DNA of 64,000 bases from Cryptomeria japonica. Lineage: Eukaryota > Streptophyta > Pinopsida > Cupressales > Cupressaceae. Made by a program: the position numbers and the translations under genes. The DNA is taken from assembly GCF_030272615.1 (NCBI RefSeq), contig NC_081414.1, forward strand, positions 770,479,653 through 770,543,652, given 5' to 3'. Under the pieces are notes generated by a model, which worked only from the letters and a program-made list of their open reading frames with translations, ran no database searches and had not been told where the DNA came from. Below are positions 21,025 to 33,900 of the stretch, piece by piece (within the stretch, counting starts at the first letter, position 1; each line of letters opens with the position of its first letter).

Positions 21025-23548
21025 TGTTGGCATTGTGTTGTCATTGATGTCAACTGGTATAGGATAACTACTGGTATGAGAGATGTTTGTGAAACACTGT
21101 CATGGAGGAGTATAGGATGAGATAACTTTGATATCACCTTGTGTTGCAGAATACTAGTAAGGTAAGGAAGAGAATATCATTCAGAGGAATGATCACTCGA
21201 GTAACCGGCACACAAGTTAGTGTTTGGCTTGTGTATGAATGAAATGGATAGGTTACCGGTATAGTCTAACACCGGTAAGGAAAATCTGTCAACTGGTAAG
21301 CAATTTGTTGACAATGGGTAGGATGCTAGGTTGTTGTTTGTGATGAAGAGGAAGAATGTTACCTAAATCACATCAACACCGGAGGAGAAGAATGAACAGG
21401 TCACTGGTATGTAGTGAATTTGAAGAAAAATAGGACTCCCACCAGATGAAGATGCAATTGCCATGTGTGGTGATAATAACTAGCAATGAATGTGCCCACA
21501 TCAGATCACATGTGCCTATTTGAAGATGTGTTACACAAATAGGGAAGCCACATGTATGCATTGATGGATGCAGATGAAAAGGTATCACTCCACTGGTAAG
21601 AGGAGCTTATCTCCTATTATGCTTAATGTGCATTATAGTTTTGTGAGATAAGCAAGAAGAGGTAAAGGCAAGTGTTTGAAGGCTCACACCGGATCTACCG
21701 ATGAAACAAAGGAATGTCTTGAGTGCATGAAATGAGGGCTATGCACTGGACTGAAAGAGAAGGCATGTTGGGATGCTGGTGGAGATGAAGAGTGATGAGT
21801 TTGTCAACTTGACAAACCAGCTGAGATGATATTCAGTTTGATGATGAAGAAGGAAAAGTGGAGCAGCTGAAGATAGAGAGTGAAACCAACCTGCAGATGA
21901 TGAAAATAGTTGGAAGTTGATGGCATTGTGTCATCAAGAATGTTTACCAGTATGTAAGTCCACCAATAATAAGGACAAGGTACAGTTGGAGAAGACTTCT
22001 CACCTGATGCGAATGAGCATGCTATGGATATACATGTCTAGTGACCGGTTAAGGTGTTCCACCGATAGTTCAACAAAGAGCAAACATGAGGGATAACCGA
22101 TAAAGTGTGAGATACCGGCAGGGTTAGTAAACCGGAAGAAAAGAAGAACCAATTGAGTGTTTGGTTAGTGTTCCTATCTGAACTGATACACAGATCCAAG
22201 ATGATAGTTGGTCAACATGGATGCCATGTAGAGTCAAGATGGTGGACCTGCATGCACTAGTATGTGGAGTGTGCACTGACGAGGTAGTTGCAAAGTTGGT
22301 CGACATTAATGGTAGATCCCGTAAATTATGGGATGTTTTGTAGAGTTGTTGCAGAGGTTTGTGGCCTGAGGTCTAGAGGACAACAGAGGGCCAGATCAAA
22401 GTGATTGAGGAGATCAAGGAAAATGAAGGAAACCACAAGACCAATCTTGGTGATGGACCAAAAAATCAGCCAACAAGGTAAAAAAGTAGATTGCCAAAGA
22501 TAGAAGGTGTGATCAAGAATGCACAACAATGGCGGTGATGTGAAAACAACTGTCTAGGTGATCAGATCAGATAACATCTGATTGGATTTGGTTTTCTTTG
22601 AAGTTGATGAGGAAACCCTAACCGTTTGTAATTTGAATTGGCTTTTGGGAGGAAAACCAAGTTATAAATAAGAAAGCGAAAATCATTGAAGGCTGCTACT
22701 GGATAGAAGGACATAGAGTTGCTGCATGTGAGAGCAAATCAATTAAGTTCTCATCAAGGAGATATATAATAGACTGAGTGTGAGGGAGAATGAGGTTGAA
22801 GTGTTCAACCAAAAGAAGTACAAAACCAATAGTGTCCATACCAGTAGAGAAGAAGAAAAGGTAACTACAGAGAAGGCAGGCATAGAACCGACTGAGTGTA
22901 GTACCAATGGAGAGTAGCAGAGCAGATGAATGAAATGAGAACTGACAGAGAGAGAGAATTGGTAGAGGAGGAAAAGAGGATGATCTGATAAGGTTGCAGA
23001 AAGAAGATAAGATTGCAGCAGTGAGTGAGTGAGGTAGAGAATCGATAGTGAATTGGATAGAAGATCCAAAAGAGAGATTTGCAAAAGAGTTACACAATTC
23101 ATTTGTAGCAAGGTTATTAATTTGTAAAGGATTATGTTTTGTATTCACTGAGTTGTATCTTGGTGCAGGGGTTGTAACTCCTTTGGGTTGTCGCCCATAA
23201 ACAAGTCAGGGGTTGGTGCTCCTTGGGTTGGTGGCCTAAGTTAGGCATTGTAGCTCCTTGGGTTGGTGCCCTGAACATTGTAACAAATTTCTTTGTGAGG
23301 CTAGATTGGAGCAGTAGAATCTAGTAGTATTGCTCACCAAGGTTTTTCTGATCTTGGGTTTTCCTTGTACATACTAGTGTTATGTGGTGTCCCTTTGTGT
23401 GAATGCATTTGTGTTTAGTCTCCTCACTAATTGATAAGTCTACATTGAGTAAGAATCCATGAACCGGTATGCTCACCTAGGGTAGTTAAAGGGAAAAGTT
23501 TGCAAACCACTGATTCACCCCACTCTCAATGGTACATTGTGTCTAACA
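21025..23548 (+). repeat. 5' LTR of the gag-only element
   Basis: TGTTGGCATTGTG to GTCTAACA, 2524 bp. It contains a telo-box AAACCCTAA (22613-22621), TATAAATA 42 bases further on (22663-22670), repeated CTCCTTGGGTTGGTGCCCT-like blocks near 23210-23275, and a CACCCCACTCTCA tract near the end. The long minus-strand open frames at 22696-23148 are shadows in this non-coding LTR. Confidence 0.88.
22613..22670 (+). promoter_or_regulatory. Telo-box and TATA box of the gag-only element LTR
   Basis: AAACCCTAA is followed 42 bases later by TATAAATAAG. The same pair and similar spacing are conserved in the 3' LTR (28542-28550 and 28592-28599). This is a plausible core promoter; transcription is not shown by sequence alone. 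Confidence 0.5.
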
Positions 23549-23549
23549 A

Positions 23550-23562
23550 TTGGTATCAGAGC
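23550..23562 (+). promoter_or_regulatory. Primer-binding site of the gag-only element
   Basis: TTGGTATCAGAGC, identical to the canonical plant Copia initiator tRNA-Met site, one base after the LTR. Confidence 0.9.
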
Positions 23563-23629
23563 CTAAGTACCCTATTTATCAAGCTTTCTCTTACTTGGGT
23601 AGATTCTGGCTTAAGGACACAATAGTCTG

Positions 23630-25660
23630 TTTAGTGTCAATCCCTGCTCCAGTTTTTGATAGTTCAAACTATTCTATTTGGAGTTGTAGAATGGAAGTCT
23701 ACTTGTCCTCTTTATGGTTTGATGTATGGATGTCAGTTGTTAATGGTCTCACTAGGAATGACTATTGTCCCACTAGCTCTAAAGAAGAAAGAAGATGCAT
23801 GTGAAATGAAGAATCCATGAAGGCTATATTTAGTGGGCTCACTGGTGATGTTTCTTCATAGGTGGATAAATGAAGATCAACAAAAAGTCTATGGGATAGA
23901 CTAAAGAAAATTTATGGAAATGAACCCTACACCACTGGATTAGTTTGAGAGAGTGAAAAGAGAAATGCTGCAAACACCTGTATAGATGATAGAGGCAGAT
24001 CATATTGTTTCAGTAGCAATGGTGATGAGGAGACTCATCTCTTCATGGCCCATGAGACAATTTTGAGAATCATACATCAAAACAGGTTAACGGAGATACA
24101 TCCCACTGGTATGATATGTTTGGCAGTGATAATGAAGAAGATGAAGAAGAAGGAGGTAAGGTAGATAGATCTAGCCAGCAAGATCTATTTGTTAGTGAAG
24201 GTGAAGAAGAAGATGAAGTAGAAGTTGATCTTGAAGGAGAGATTGTAAATGTACTTGAAGAACTCAGTAAAGTAAGAAAGGAATACAAGCTATTCAAGAA
24301 TGCTTCTATAGTGGAGCAGAACCCGTTGACTAAATGCCTTGAAGAATATGAGAAATGCATCTCAGAGTTGAAGACTTAAGAAGAAGGCACCAAGGAGTGT
24401 CGGTGTAATGATCTAGCATCTGTGCTAGAAGTTAAAGATAAAGAATATCTGCAGCTAGTTGGAGAAATGGAGATTCTCCAAAATGACCTTGAGAAATGGA
24501 AGGATGAGCTCAAGGTAAGAATTCGGTTCGATGGCAGCAGTGATGCCTTGGACAAAATGTTGAAAAAGAAAAATCATGCCAAGGACACTGAAGGATTAGG
24601 AAGTGGTGCCGGTGAATGCTCCACTAGCACGAATGTCCCTCACAATGACATTCTTTTTGTCTCCTCATATGGAAAAAATAAGGGATAGACCTTCACAGTC
24701 ATAAATGCTCCCTGGAAGAAAGTTGACCTAACCACAACCGGTGAAGACTTGCAGACAAGAATGCACACCAGTGCTACAAGAAGGAGGAATAATGCAGATC
24801 CCAAAGGAAAAGAGAAAATGGGAGAAGACAGCTTCACTAGAAGCAAGAAAATGAGAAGACAACAAAGAAGACCTCCTATCGATAGAAGACAAGGAAATGC
24901 TACCGCCCACAGGACAAAGCAAGTGTGGGAGAAGAATAAATTAGATGGAAGGGTTGCATATAATGGACAACCAAAGATCCATCCTCAAAGAAGGTGAAAT
25001 GGATATGCTATACCGGTAAGATCTCCCCATGCATGACAAAATAAATTTGTAAGTTATATGCCATCCTTCTCCAGTTATTGCTTTACATGTAATGCTCATG
25101 GCCATAGGGTAGAAGAATGTAGAAGGGGATCTAGAAGAAATAATCTAGGATCTCATAGACATCATGCATGTGAGAAAAATGTATCAAGGAGTAGAAACAT
25201 GCATGTTCCCTCTCTCGGTTATGCAAATGTTGTTTGTCATAACTGCACTGGATTTGGCCATAGAGTGTTTGATTGCAAGAAGTGGAACTTGTAGTCATAT
25301 GGAGGCCAGTAACAACTATGCTCTGTAGAAAAATAGGTACAGAGCATATGGAAGTCAGAGACTTGCATGTAACCAAAGAAGAAATGTCCCTACAGGAGAA
25401 AGAGATCCATCGGTTTCGGTTGCTAATCATAGCAACATGACTAGAAGAAGAATTTGGTCAAACTGGTATGTCAAGAGATTCCCCAATCATGAAGTTGGGA
25501 TGGATGTCATGTGCTACTATATCATTATTTATGGTTGTGATGTAGTGTCCGGAAAAGAAAAGACCCATCAGCAAAAAGTGGTAAGTCCTACTCCTAAGCC
25601 TAAAAATGGGAAGAAGAATGAGACCAAGCAAGTATGGAGGAAGAAGATCATGGACTGACA
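23630..25660 (+). pseudogene. Copia/Sirevirus-type gag with coiled coil and two zinc knuckles, broken
   Basis: The N-terminal gag motif is SIPAPVFDSSNYSIWSCRME; the expected ATG just before it appears as TTA, so the start is lost. A gag core follows in broken frames (FSGLTGDVSS, SLWDRLKKIYGNEPYT). Positions 24116-24379 are very acidic (DNEEDEEEGG, EGEEEDEVEVDLEGE) and run into heptad-like EELSKVRKEYKLFK. Positions 24422-24688 continue the coiled coil, and 24749-24997 are strongly basic. Two CCHC knuckles lie at 25082-25290: CFTCNAHGHRVEEC and CHNCTGFGHRVFDC, all eight ligands intact. The tail (25437-25658) has KPKNGKKNETKQVWRKK. At least five stops interrupt it. It would form the particle and bind RNA. 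Confidence 0.8.
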
Positions 25661-26966
25661 TTGTGCATTAATCGTATAGGTGATATCTCCTGAGGCTTAG
25701 AGTAGATGCAAGATATTAGAGGGAGTAATACACAAAAATTATCATTCACCCCCTTAGAAAAGAAGGATACTTGGAAGAACAAGGTGCTGCCGGTATGAAG
25801 GAAGAAAATGAGATGATAAGTGTGTGTAGAAGTTGCCTTGACTACACACCTACAATTGAAAATTGGATCACTACTGCATGTGTCAAGAGATGGAGATTAA
25901 CAATTGGAATCATATGCAATGTGACACAAAATGTTAGGGGTCATAGGAAGGTGGTCTGATGGTGATATTGGACTGGTACAGGTAGCCGGTATATGCAAGA
26001 TGTTACCGGCATGAATGCTAATAGGTACTTGCAGGTTATGTAAGACATGAGGTTGGAGATCATTGCAATATCCCCAATAGCATGGAATGTGAAGTTATGT
26101 CTCAAGTGGTATTGGAAAAGACCTGAATGACATGTTGGTCAGGTGGTTGATCATCCAAGCATGCATATCCTTGGGCTAACCAGTTTGATCTATGACTTGA
26201 TGATGACATTGTATGGAATTGTGTACATCCAGGATCATGTCATAGGCAGTGGTAAAATAATGGAGTTAAAAGATTATCAAATGATCATGGTTGCACAGCT
26301 CAACCAATATTGGACCTGACTGGAGATGAGGACCTAAGATGTATGACTCAGGGGGAGTTCAAGTTCTTATGATGCAGAGCTAGCATGCTTGAACTTGTAA
26401 AGATATTAACTGCCCAAACTGCAGATGATGGAAATTGCAGTAGGTTTACCTAGGAGAATCTCATGGTCAAGGATAGCTGCTTGTCATTTCGTTGGTTATA
26501 TTCATAGTACAATCACATTTGATTCTAAAGAAATTTGGGATCAAACAAGAGGTGATGCAGGTTGACCGATAGGTAAGTTGTATTCACTGACACACCCTTC
26601 TGCAATTGAGTGCTTTAACAAATAGTATCAAATTTGCATACTTAGTTGGTGTTAGTTGATGACATGAGTCCTCCATATCAAGTTTTGTGACTTGAGAAGA
26701 TGTAACAATTTGTAATAATTGGTATCGAAGGAGAAGATACATCTTGTAAAGAAAAAGGGGAGAAGTAATTATATCAATGCCTGGTAGAAACAAGGAGAAG
26801 TGAGACCCTGATAGTGCTCTTTGCCATTGTTGTCAAAGGGGAAGAAGGATTCTCTAGTATACAATATACTACATAGGTGAAAATCCATGAACTATAGATA
26901 GGGGGAGAAAGATTATGTAGTATGCTGCATACTACATGAGTTGACATCAATGCCAAAGGGGGAGAT
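25661..26966 (+). other. Non-coding 3' region of the gag-only element, multiple polypurine tracts
   Basis: No pol motif found in any frame. Purine tracts occur near 26753 (AAAAAGGGGAGAAG), 26836 (CAAAGGGGAAGAAGG), 26900 (AGGGGGAGAAAG) and finally 26954-26966 (CAAAGGGGGAGAT) directly before the LTR. Some precede CCGGT-containing blocks. Confidence 0.65.
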
Positions 26967-29460
26967 TGTTGGAATTGTGTTTTCATTGATGTCAACCGGT
27001 ATAGGATAACTACTAGTATGAGAGATATTTGTGCAACACTGTCATGGAGGAGTACAAGATGATATATCTTTGATATCACCTTGTGTTGTTGAACACTAGT
27101 AAGGTAAGGGAGAGAATGTCATTCAGAGGAATGATCACTGGAGTCACTGGTACAGAAGTTAGTGTTTGGCTTGTGTATGGATGAAATGGAAAGGTTACTG
27201 GTACAGTCTAACATAGGTAAGGAAAGGCTGTCAACTAGTAAGCAATGTGTTGACAATGGGCAAGATGGTTGGTTGTTGTTTGTGATGAAGAGGCAAAATG
27301 TTATCTAAATCATATCAACACCGGAGGAGAAGAATGAACAGGTATGCTCTGAGTTTGCAAAACAACAAGACTCCCACCGGATGAATATGTAGTCACCATG
27401 TGTGGTTATGACTAACAGTGAATGTGCTCACATCGGATCACATGTGCATGTTTGAAGATGTGTTGCACAAATAGGGAAGCCACATGTGTGCATTGATGGA
27501 TGCAGATGACAAGGTATCACTCCACCGGTAAGTGGGGCTTATCTCCTATTATGCATAATGTATATTAAAGATTTGTGGGATAAGGAAGAAGAGGTAAAGA
27601 CAAATGTTTGAAGGCTCACACCAAATCTACCGGTGAAACAAAGGAATGCCTTGAGTGCATGAAATTAGGGCTATGCACTGGACCAAAAGAGAAGGCATGT
27701 TGGGATGTCGGTGCAGATGAAGAGTGGTGGGTTTTTCAACTTGATAAACTGGCTGAGATGATATTTAGTATGATGATGAAGAAGGCAAAGTGGGGCAGTT
27801 GAAGATAGAGAGTGCAACCGACCTGCAGATGATGAAAAGAGTTGGAATTTGATGACATGGTGTCATCAAGAATGTTTACCTGTATGTAAGTCCACCAGTA
27901 ATATGGACAAGGTAAAGTTGTAGAAGATTTCTCACCTGATGTGAATGACCATGCTATGGATAGACATGTCTAGTGACCAGTTAAGGTGTTCCATCGATAG
28001 TTCAACAAAGAGTAGAGATGAAGGTTAACCGATAGAGTGTGTGATACCGACAGGGTTAATAAACCAGCAGAAAAGAAGAACCGATTGAGTGTTTGGTCGA
28101 TGATCCTATCTGAAATGAGACACCAATCCAAGCTAGTCGTTGGTCGACATGGATGCCACGTGGAGTCAAGGTGGTGGACCTACATGGAGTGGTAGATGGA
28201 GTGTGCACTGATGAGGTAGTTGCGGAGTTGGTCGATATTAATGGTAGATCCCATAAATTATAGGATGTTTCATAGAGTCATTGTTGAGGTTTGTGGCTCG
28301 AGGTTTGGAGGAATGCATAGGGCTAGCTCAAATTTATTGAGGAGATGGAGGAAGATGAAGGAAACCACAAGACCAATCTTGGTGATTGACCAAGAAATTA
28401 GTCGGTAGGGTAAAAAATATTGCCAAAGATAGAAGGTGTGATCAAGAAGGCATTAAAATGGCAATGATGTGCAAACAACTGTCTGGGCGATCAGATCAGA
28501 TAATATCTTATTGTATTTGGTTTTCCTTGAAGTTGATGAGGAAACCCTAACCACCTATGCTTTGAATTTGCTTTTGGTGGGAAAACCAAGTTATAAATAA
28601 GAAAGCCAAAATCATTGAAGGTTGTTTTTGAATAGAAGGAGATAGAGATGCTGCATGTGAGAGCAGATCAGTCAAGTTCTCATCAAGGAGATATAGAAGA
28701 GACTGAGTGTGAGGGAGAATGAGGTTGAAGTGTTCAACTTGTAGAAGTGCAGAACCAGTAGTGTCCATACCGAAAGAGTAGAAGAAAAGGTAACTACATA
28801 GAAGATAGATATAGAATTGGCTAAGTGTAGTACTGGTGGAGAGCAGGAGAGCATTTGAAAGAAGTGAGAACTGTTAGAGAGAGAACCGGTAGAGGAGGAA
28901 AAAAGGCTGAACTGATAAGGTCGCAACAAGAAGATAGGATTGCAATACTGAGTGGGTGAGGTAGAGAATCGGAAGTGAAATGGATAGAAGATCCAGAAGA
29001 GAGATTTGTAGAAGAGTTACAAAATTCATTTGTAACAAGGTTATTAATTTTTAAATGATTATGTTTTGTATTCACTGAGTTGTTGCTTGGTACAGGGGTT
29101 TTAGCCCATAAACAAGTCAGGGGTTGGTGCTCCTTGGGTTGGTGCCCTAAATTAGGGGTTGTAGCTCCTTGGGTTGGTGCCCTAAACATTATAACATATT
29201 TCATTGTGAGGCTGGATTGGAGCAGTAGATTCCAGTAGCATTGCTCAATGAGGTTTTTTCGCATCTTAGGTTTTCCTCGTACATACTGGTGTTATGTGGT
29301 GTCCCTTTTTCTGAATGCATTTGTGTTTAGTCTCCTCACTAACCGGTAAGTCTGAATTGAGTTAGAATCCATGAACCGGTATGCTCACCTAGGGTAGTTA
29401 AAGGGAAAAGTTTGAGAACCACTGATTCACCCCCCTCTCAGTGGTGCATTGTGTCTAACA
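26967..29460 (+). repeat. 3' LTR of the gag-only element
   Basis: TGTTGGAATTGTG to GTCTAACA, 2494 bp, aligned with 21025-23548 along its length with many substitutions and small indels. One deletion removes part of the CTCCTTTGGGTTGTCGCCC block near 29100. The CACCCCCCTCTCAGTGG tract is intact at 29428-29444. Confidence 0.88.
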
Positions 29461-29727
29461 TGATTTTGTCTCATCCAAGTACCTTTCCTACACATGTGTG
29501 ACCATGGTCTATTCCTACATGTGTAGACACCATATTTCTTTCAATTTTCATAATCTAACTACCATACCTCTTACACATATTTTTCTTGGCGAGCACTACC
29601 ATTAATTATTAAATTTGGTGCATTAGAAGCATGTACTTAACTCATTAGATTTTTGAAAGGGACCTTATTAAGTGATGTACTAATTATAATATGATATACT
29701 TCAAATTTTAAACTAAAGACAAAATTT

Positions 29728-30178
29728 TAATGTCAAAAATTTTGCATATCCTTTTGCAATCCCACCTACACTTTTGTATCCACTTTAGTGTCCAATCCCC
29801 TAGTATTTGAGTAGGCTCATATAAATCCTTTGTGTCAGTCTTTTCCCTATCAAAATGCTCAAACACCTTTTCAATAGCTACCTTTCAGTGTTAATTTTGC
29901 ATTAGTCATGTGATTCTCTTACCACAAATTATTTTTTTGTGTGATTCATCTAGACACTAGTGTGTCATGTGAGCACCCATGTGTCACGCATTCATTCTAT
30001 GACATCTCAATGTTCAAATTTTTTGAGTATTTTGACACAATTGTCACCTACCCAGGTAAGTGGAAACGACTTAGAATATTCCAAAACAACCCACTGGCCT
30101 CTTCTTTTGCTCTTATTCTCTCTTTGAAATCTATCACTTTCATTCATGCAAGCTCTTTTGGTTCTCTCTAGCTCTCAT
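29728..30178 (+). repeat. Direct repeat, copy 1
   Basis: Aligned with 30445-30900. Shared anchors are GTAGGCTCAT (29811 and 30527), AGCTACCTTTCAGTGT (about 29877 and 30593) and CATTCATGCAAGCTC (30141 and 30860). Offsets are 716-719 bases. The open frame at 29941-30171 has an equivalent in copy 2, but neither looks coding. Confidence 0.75.
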
Positions 30179-30444
30179 GTTCTTTTATGTACATCTTTTA
30201 TGTTTATCATGTGCTGACTTATGACTTTGTTTCTCTCATGTTCTAACCTTGTTGTCTTGTGCAAATTTATTTAATGCTTTTATTTTGTAGGTATTTATCT
30301 TGGGGGCATGCTTCCTCATATTGAAGAAGTTGTCTACTTTCTCTATAGTATACTTTTGACATCATGATGTTATTTATGTTCAGTAGAATTCCTTTAGCAT
30401 GCATATTAATGTTAATTCATAACTTTGTTAAAGTGGGGACAAAA

Positions 30445-30900
30445 TGTAGTGTCCAAAATTGGATACACCTTTGTAATTCCACCTATACTTTGTATCCACT
30501 TTGGTGTCCATTCTCACAACATTTGAGTAGGCTCATTTAAGCCCTTTTCATCAACTTTTTTGCTCTCAAGATGCTCAGACACCTTTGTAGCAGCTACCTT
30601 TCAGTGTGATTTTTACATTAATCGTGTGATTCTCTTGCCACCCATTATTTTTTTAGCATGATTCATCTAGACATTGGTGAGCCACGCAGATCTCTGTGTG
30701 TCATGCATTCACCCTCTAACATCTCAATATTTTAATGTCGATTCTAATAATTTCAACACTCGTCACTTGTCCAGATTAATTGAAACGACACAAAATCTTC
30801 CAAAACAGTCTGCCAACCTCATCTTTCCCTCCTATTCTCTCTTTCAAATCTATCTCTTTCATTCATGCAAGCTCTCTTGGTTCTCTCTCTGGCTCTCTCT
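30445..30900 (+). repeat. Direct repeat, copy 2, preceded by a polypurine-like tract
   Basis: Homologous to 29728-30178. It starts TGTAGTGTCC directly after AAAGTGGGGACAAAA, the usual look of a polypurine tract / 3' LTR junction. The pair may therefore be LTR remnants of a small or internally deleted element. No PBS or coding sequence was found between them. Confidence 0.65.
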
Positions 30901-33900
30901 GAGTTATTTTAAGAAATATCTTGTGTTCTCTTGGCTCACACAACATTCTCTTTCTCTCTCTTATTGGCTATAATAATCTCTAGCTTGCTACAACAATCTT
31001 TGCATATCTCTTGACTTTCTCAAGTCTTATGGTAATATATTTCTCCCATCTTTGAGCATCTTGGGATTTATCATGTCTCCTATTTATTTAATTATTTTTT
31101 CATTCTATCTATTTATCTTTTGATCTATCTATCTATCTGATGTAGCCAATTAAAGACATAAAATACAACATTAATGAAAACATAGAGAGACACAAGAATC
31201 GATTGATTTTCCTTCACAAATATTCTTCTTTTGTCTCCAACCTTTCTACCATTACAATGATAAATAAGCCTATTTTAACAACATTCTATCTAAACTAATA
31301 AAGATCACGAGTTCAAAAATAACTAAAAAGTCAACTTTTGAAAATCTCAAAATAAAATGAAAATGCCCTTTTCAAATCCCTAGATAAAGGAATCAGGCCC
31401 CAAAAAATTGTTTGAGTTGAGGTCCAACTAAACTAGGTTCAATTGGCAGTCCAAAAATATTCTCATGATACACCTCCTCACAAAATTTCAGCCCAATCAA
31501 ACAATCAAGTCAAAATTTATGACCCCACAAAGTCCCTACATCACTATTTGGTTGTTAGTGGAGATAGAAACATCAATGAAGGGGTTTGATTGAGGCAAAC
31601 CCCTATACAATCCCAATATTTTTCCTCTTTTGTATGTGTGTAATTGTTTTGAAGGTGTTCAACAACACAAAGGTTTACTGTATTTATTTGTTATCATTTC
31701 ATTGAATTAAATCTTTATTCTACTTATTTGTATCTCTATTGTATAGCATTTGTTTTTATATTTCTAATTATAGGTTTTGTATGTTCGCTGAAACATAGAG
31801 TTAATTTTTTGTGTTTATGGGTCATTTTTGTTCGTGGCTCATACAAGACTACAATGCACCACGTATACGTTTGTGCATTGTGTTGGTGTCCTTGAATACG
31901 ACACTTAGATTTAGACTAAATACTCTCTTTCATTTGCTCTTTCCATTTTTGTAAGTAGATATCTTCACCAAAATCACTAGTTGAAGATATCTGAATGTAT
32001 TTTGTGAAATTGGCTCTCAAGGAAACAAAGTTCTTCTCTTTGTAGGGTCACTTATGCATGATTACAATAATTCTCTTGGATGATACTAGTGTTGTTTATG
32101 TGACTTAAGGAAAACAAAGAATTGTCCTAGGTATTTGTGTGTATAAAAGTAATCCTAACAATCAAAGAAATCCAAAGAAAAATTCTAACAAATGAAAATT
32201 ATATATCTATTGCTACAAGCTATTTCTACCTTTATAGGTTTTCTTAATAAAAATAAATGTTAATGGTATGGATAACATTTATTACACTAATTATAATGAA
32301 TTATTTACATAAAATAGATATCATACTATTATGTTAACATTAAGCTAACAACGTTAACAAGGAGTCATGAATTTACCTCATGTGGTCTCTTACTTGGGGT
32401 TAATTGTACTCTTCTAATTGTACAGAATTAATAAACTTTTCTATCATTCATCTACATTATATCAACTAATAAGAAAAAGATATCTTAAATTACTTTCTTC
32501 AAATAATATAGAATATTGGAAGAATATCATTGTTGTCTCTTGGTACATAAAGTATTCATTAATATATAGATCAACTTTAACAATCTCAAAGTAATTGAAA
32601 TCTTAATGGTTTATACTAAATTTGTCAACTCATTCTTAAAACAGAGAAATATGAGTGCTTTATTCTATCAGAACCATAAAAAAAGAAACAAAGTGCATGA
32701 TCTTTCTTCAAGATGAGTAATCCTCGTGCAACGTTTCAACCATAAATTTAGAAGGAATGAATTTATTGGAAATGTGCATACAAAAGGCATAAATGCAATT
32801 CTTACTGAAGAGCTCTTGTACTCTCTACTACTTTATATTACTTTCTATAGTTCCTTCATATTTTATTTGCAAGAAAGTACTACTATTGATGAGTTATTGA
32901 TAGTTCATATCATTGGTTGTTTGCACTATCTCCTTCATCTTTGTCTCACTTCTTTAGCTACGAGAACTCACTCCTATTGTATGTACATGCAAATCTTGGC
33001 TATGGTCTGTCTACCTCTTTATTATATAAATAATTAATTTTTCTAGAATAATTCTATCCTAAGTTGACCATATGAAACATAAATATATTGTCATATTTTG
33101 AAAACAATTATTTGAATGTGAACAATCATTTAATAAAATATTATTAATTCTTTTACTTCAAAACTTAATGTTAAATATTAACAATTAGATGGATATGTCT
33201 AGGGAAATTTGTATGTAATAAGAAATAAGAATAGTAAAAAGAGAAAACTGTAGAACCCATCACTCCCAGCATAGCATTTTTTCTTTAAAAAATGAGTCAA
33301 TAATAAAAAAATCATTGCCTAGTATGAAGTAAAAAAGGCCACCATTTAAACATGACTAATGGTAATTATGTAAAAGTCTATCCCATAAATAAATCTGAAT
33401 AGGTTAGAAATTTTGGGAATATTTGACAAAGGAAAAGTCGTGTTGATAAGAAAAGCACAACTCATATCATTAATTAAAAAATTCATGCAAAAATATTGGA
33501 AAATTTAATTCATCATAGCAGATAAAACATGAGACTCTATTCTCTAGTTTGCATGGAAAAGGCAATCTTCAGACTCTAAGCCTAAATTTTATGTAATTTA
33601 AAAAGAAATTTGAGGAAGCAAGGGTGCGTGTATGTATGTATGTATGTATGTATCATTATTGTTTATAAAACAAATATTTATTTTTAGAAATGGATATTTA
33701 TCTTCTCAAAATATTTATTCATTTTGGTTCAATTTAGCAAACCAAAAAAATTGTAAAAATTTAAGTTTAAAATTTATTTTATGATTTTGGCCGACGTTTT
33801 CACTTCTTTTTTTTCACTATCACTATTTGACAAGCCATGATCTTGTACTCATCCTATCTCTATATCTTGTGATTTAAAAATAATTTATTTTCATTTGGAA

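Larger units (their letters stand above)
21025..29460 (+). mobile_element. Gag-only Copia-type LTR retrotransposon (probably non-autonomous)
   Basis: An 8436-bp element with 2.5-kb LTRs (21025-23548 and 26967-29460), a perfect PBS (23550-23562) and a polypurine tract before the 3' LTR. The 3418-bp internal region encodes only a broken Gag with coiled-coil segments and two zinc knuckles. I found no protease, integrase, reverse transcriptase or RNase H motif, while roughly 1.3 kb after gag is non-coding. The Gag style, long LTRs and multiple polypurine tracts resemble Sirevirus-type Copia. Flanking pentamers are TACTT and TGATT, only 3 of 5 alike, so the duplication has decayed or the ends belong to a rearranged copy. 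The LTRs differ at many sites, suggesting an older insertion than Copia-1. Confidence 0.82.

Noticed and set aside
22696-23148. Long overlapping minus-strand open frames (150 and 122 codons)
   Set aside because: They lie wholly inside the 5' LTR of the gag-only element, are Leu/Ser-rich, and the matching 3' LTR has similar but shifted frames. They are composition shadows.
23550-23562. TGGTATCAGAGC strings as possible tRNA gene fragments
   Set aside because: They occur directly after LTR ends and are tRNA-complementary primer sites; no cloverleaf or A/B boxes surround them.
24070-24360. Minus-strand Ser-rich open frame
   Set aside because: Exact shadow of the acidic Glu/Asp-rich gag segment on the plus strand.
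31957-31992. 11-bp inverted repeat AGATATCTTCA / TGAAGATATCT with a DIFTK-like reading
   Set aside because: Too short and isolated to call either a hairpin element or a Copia RNase H relic.
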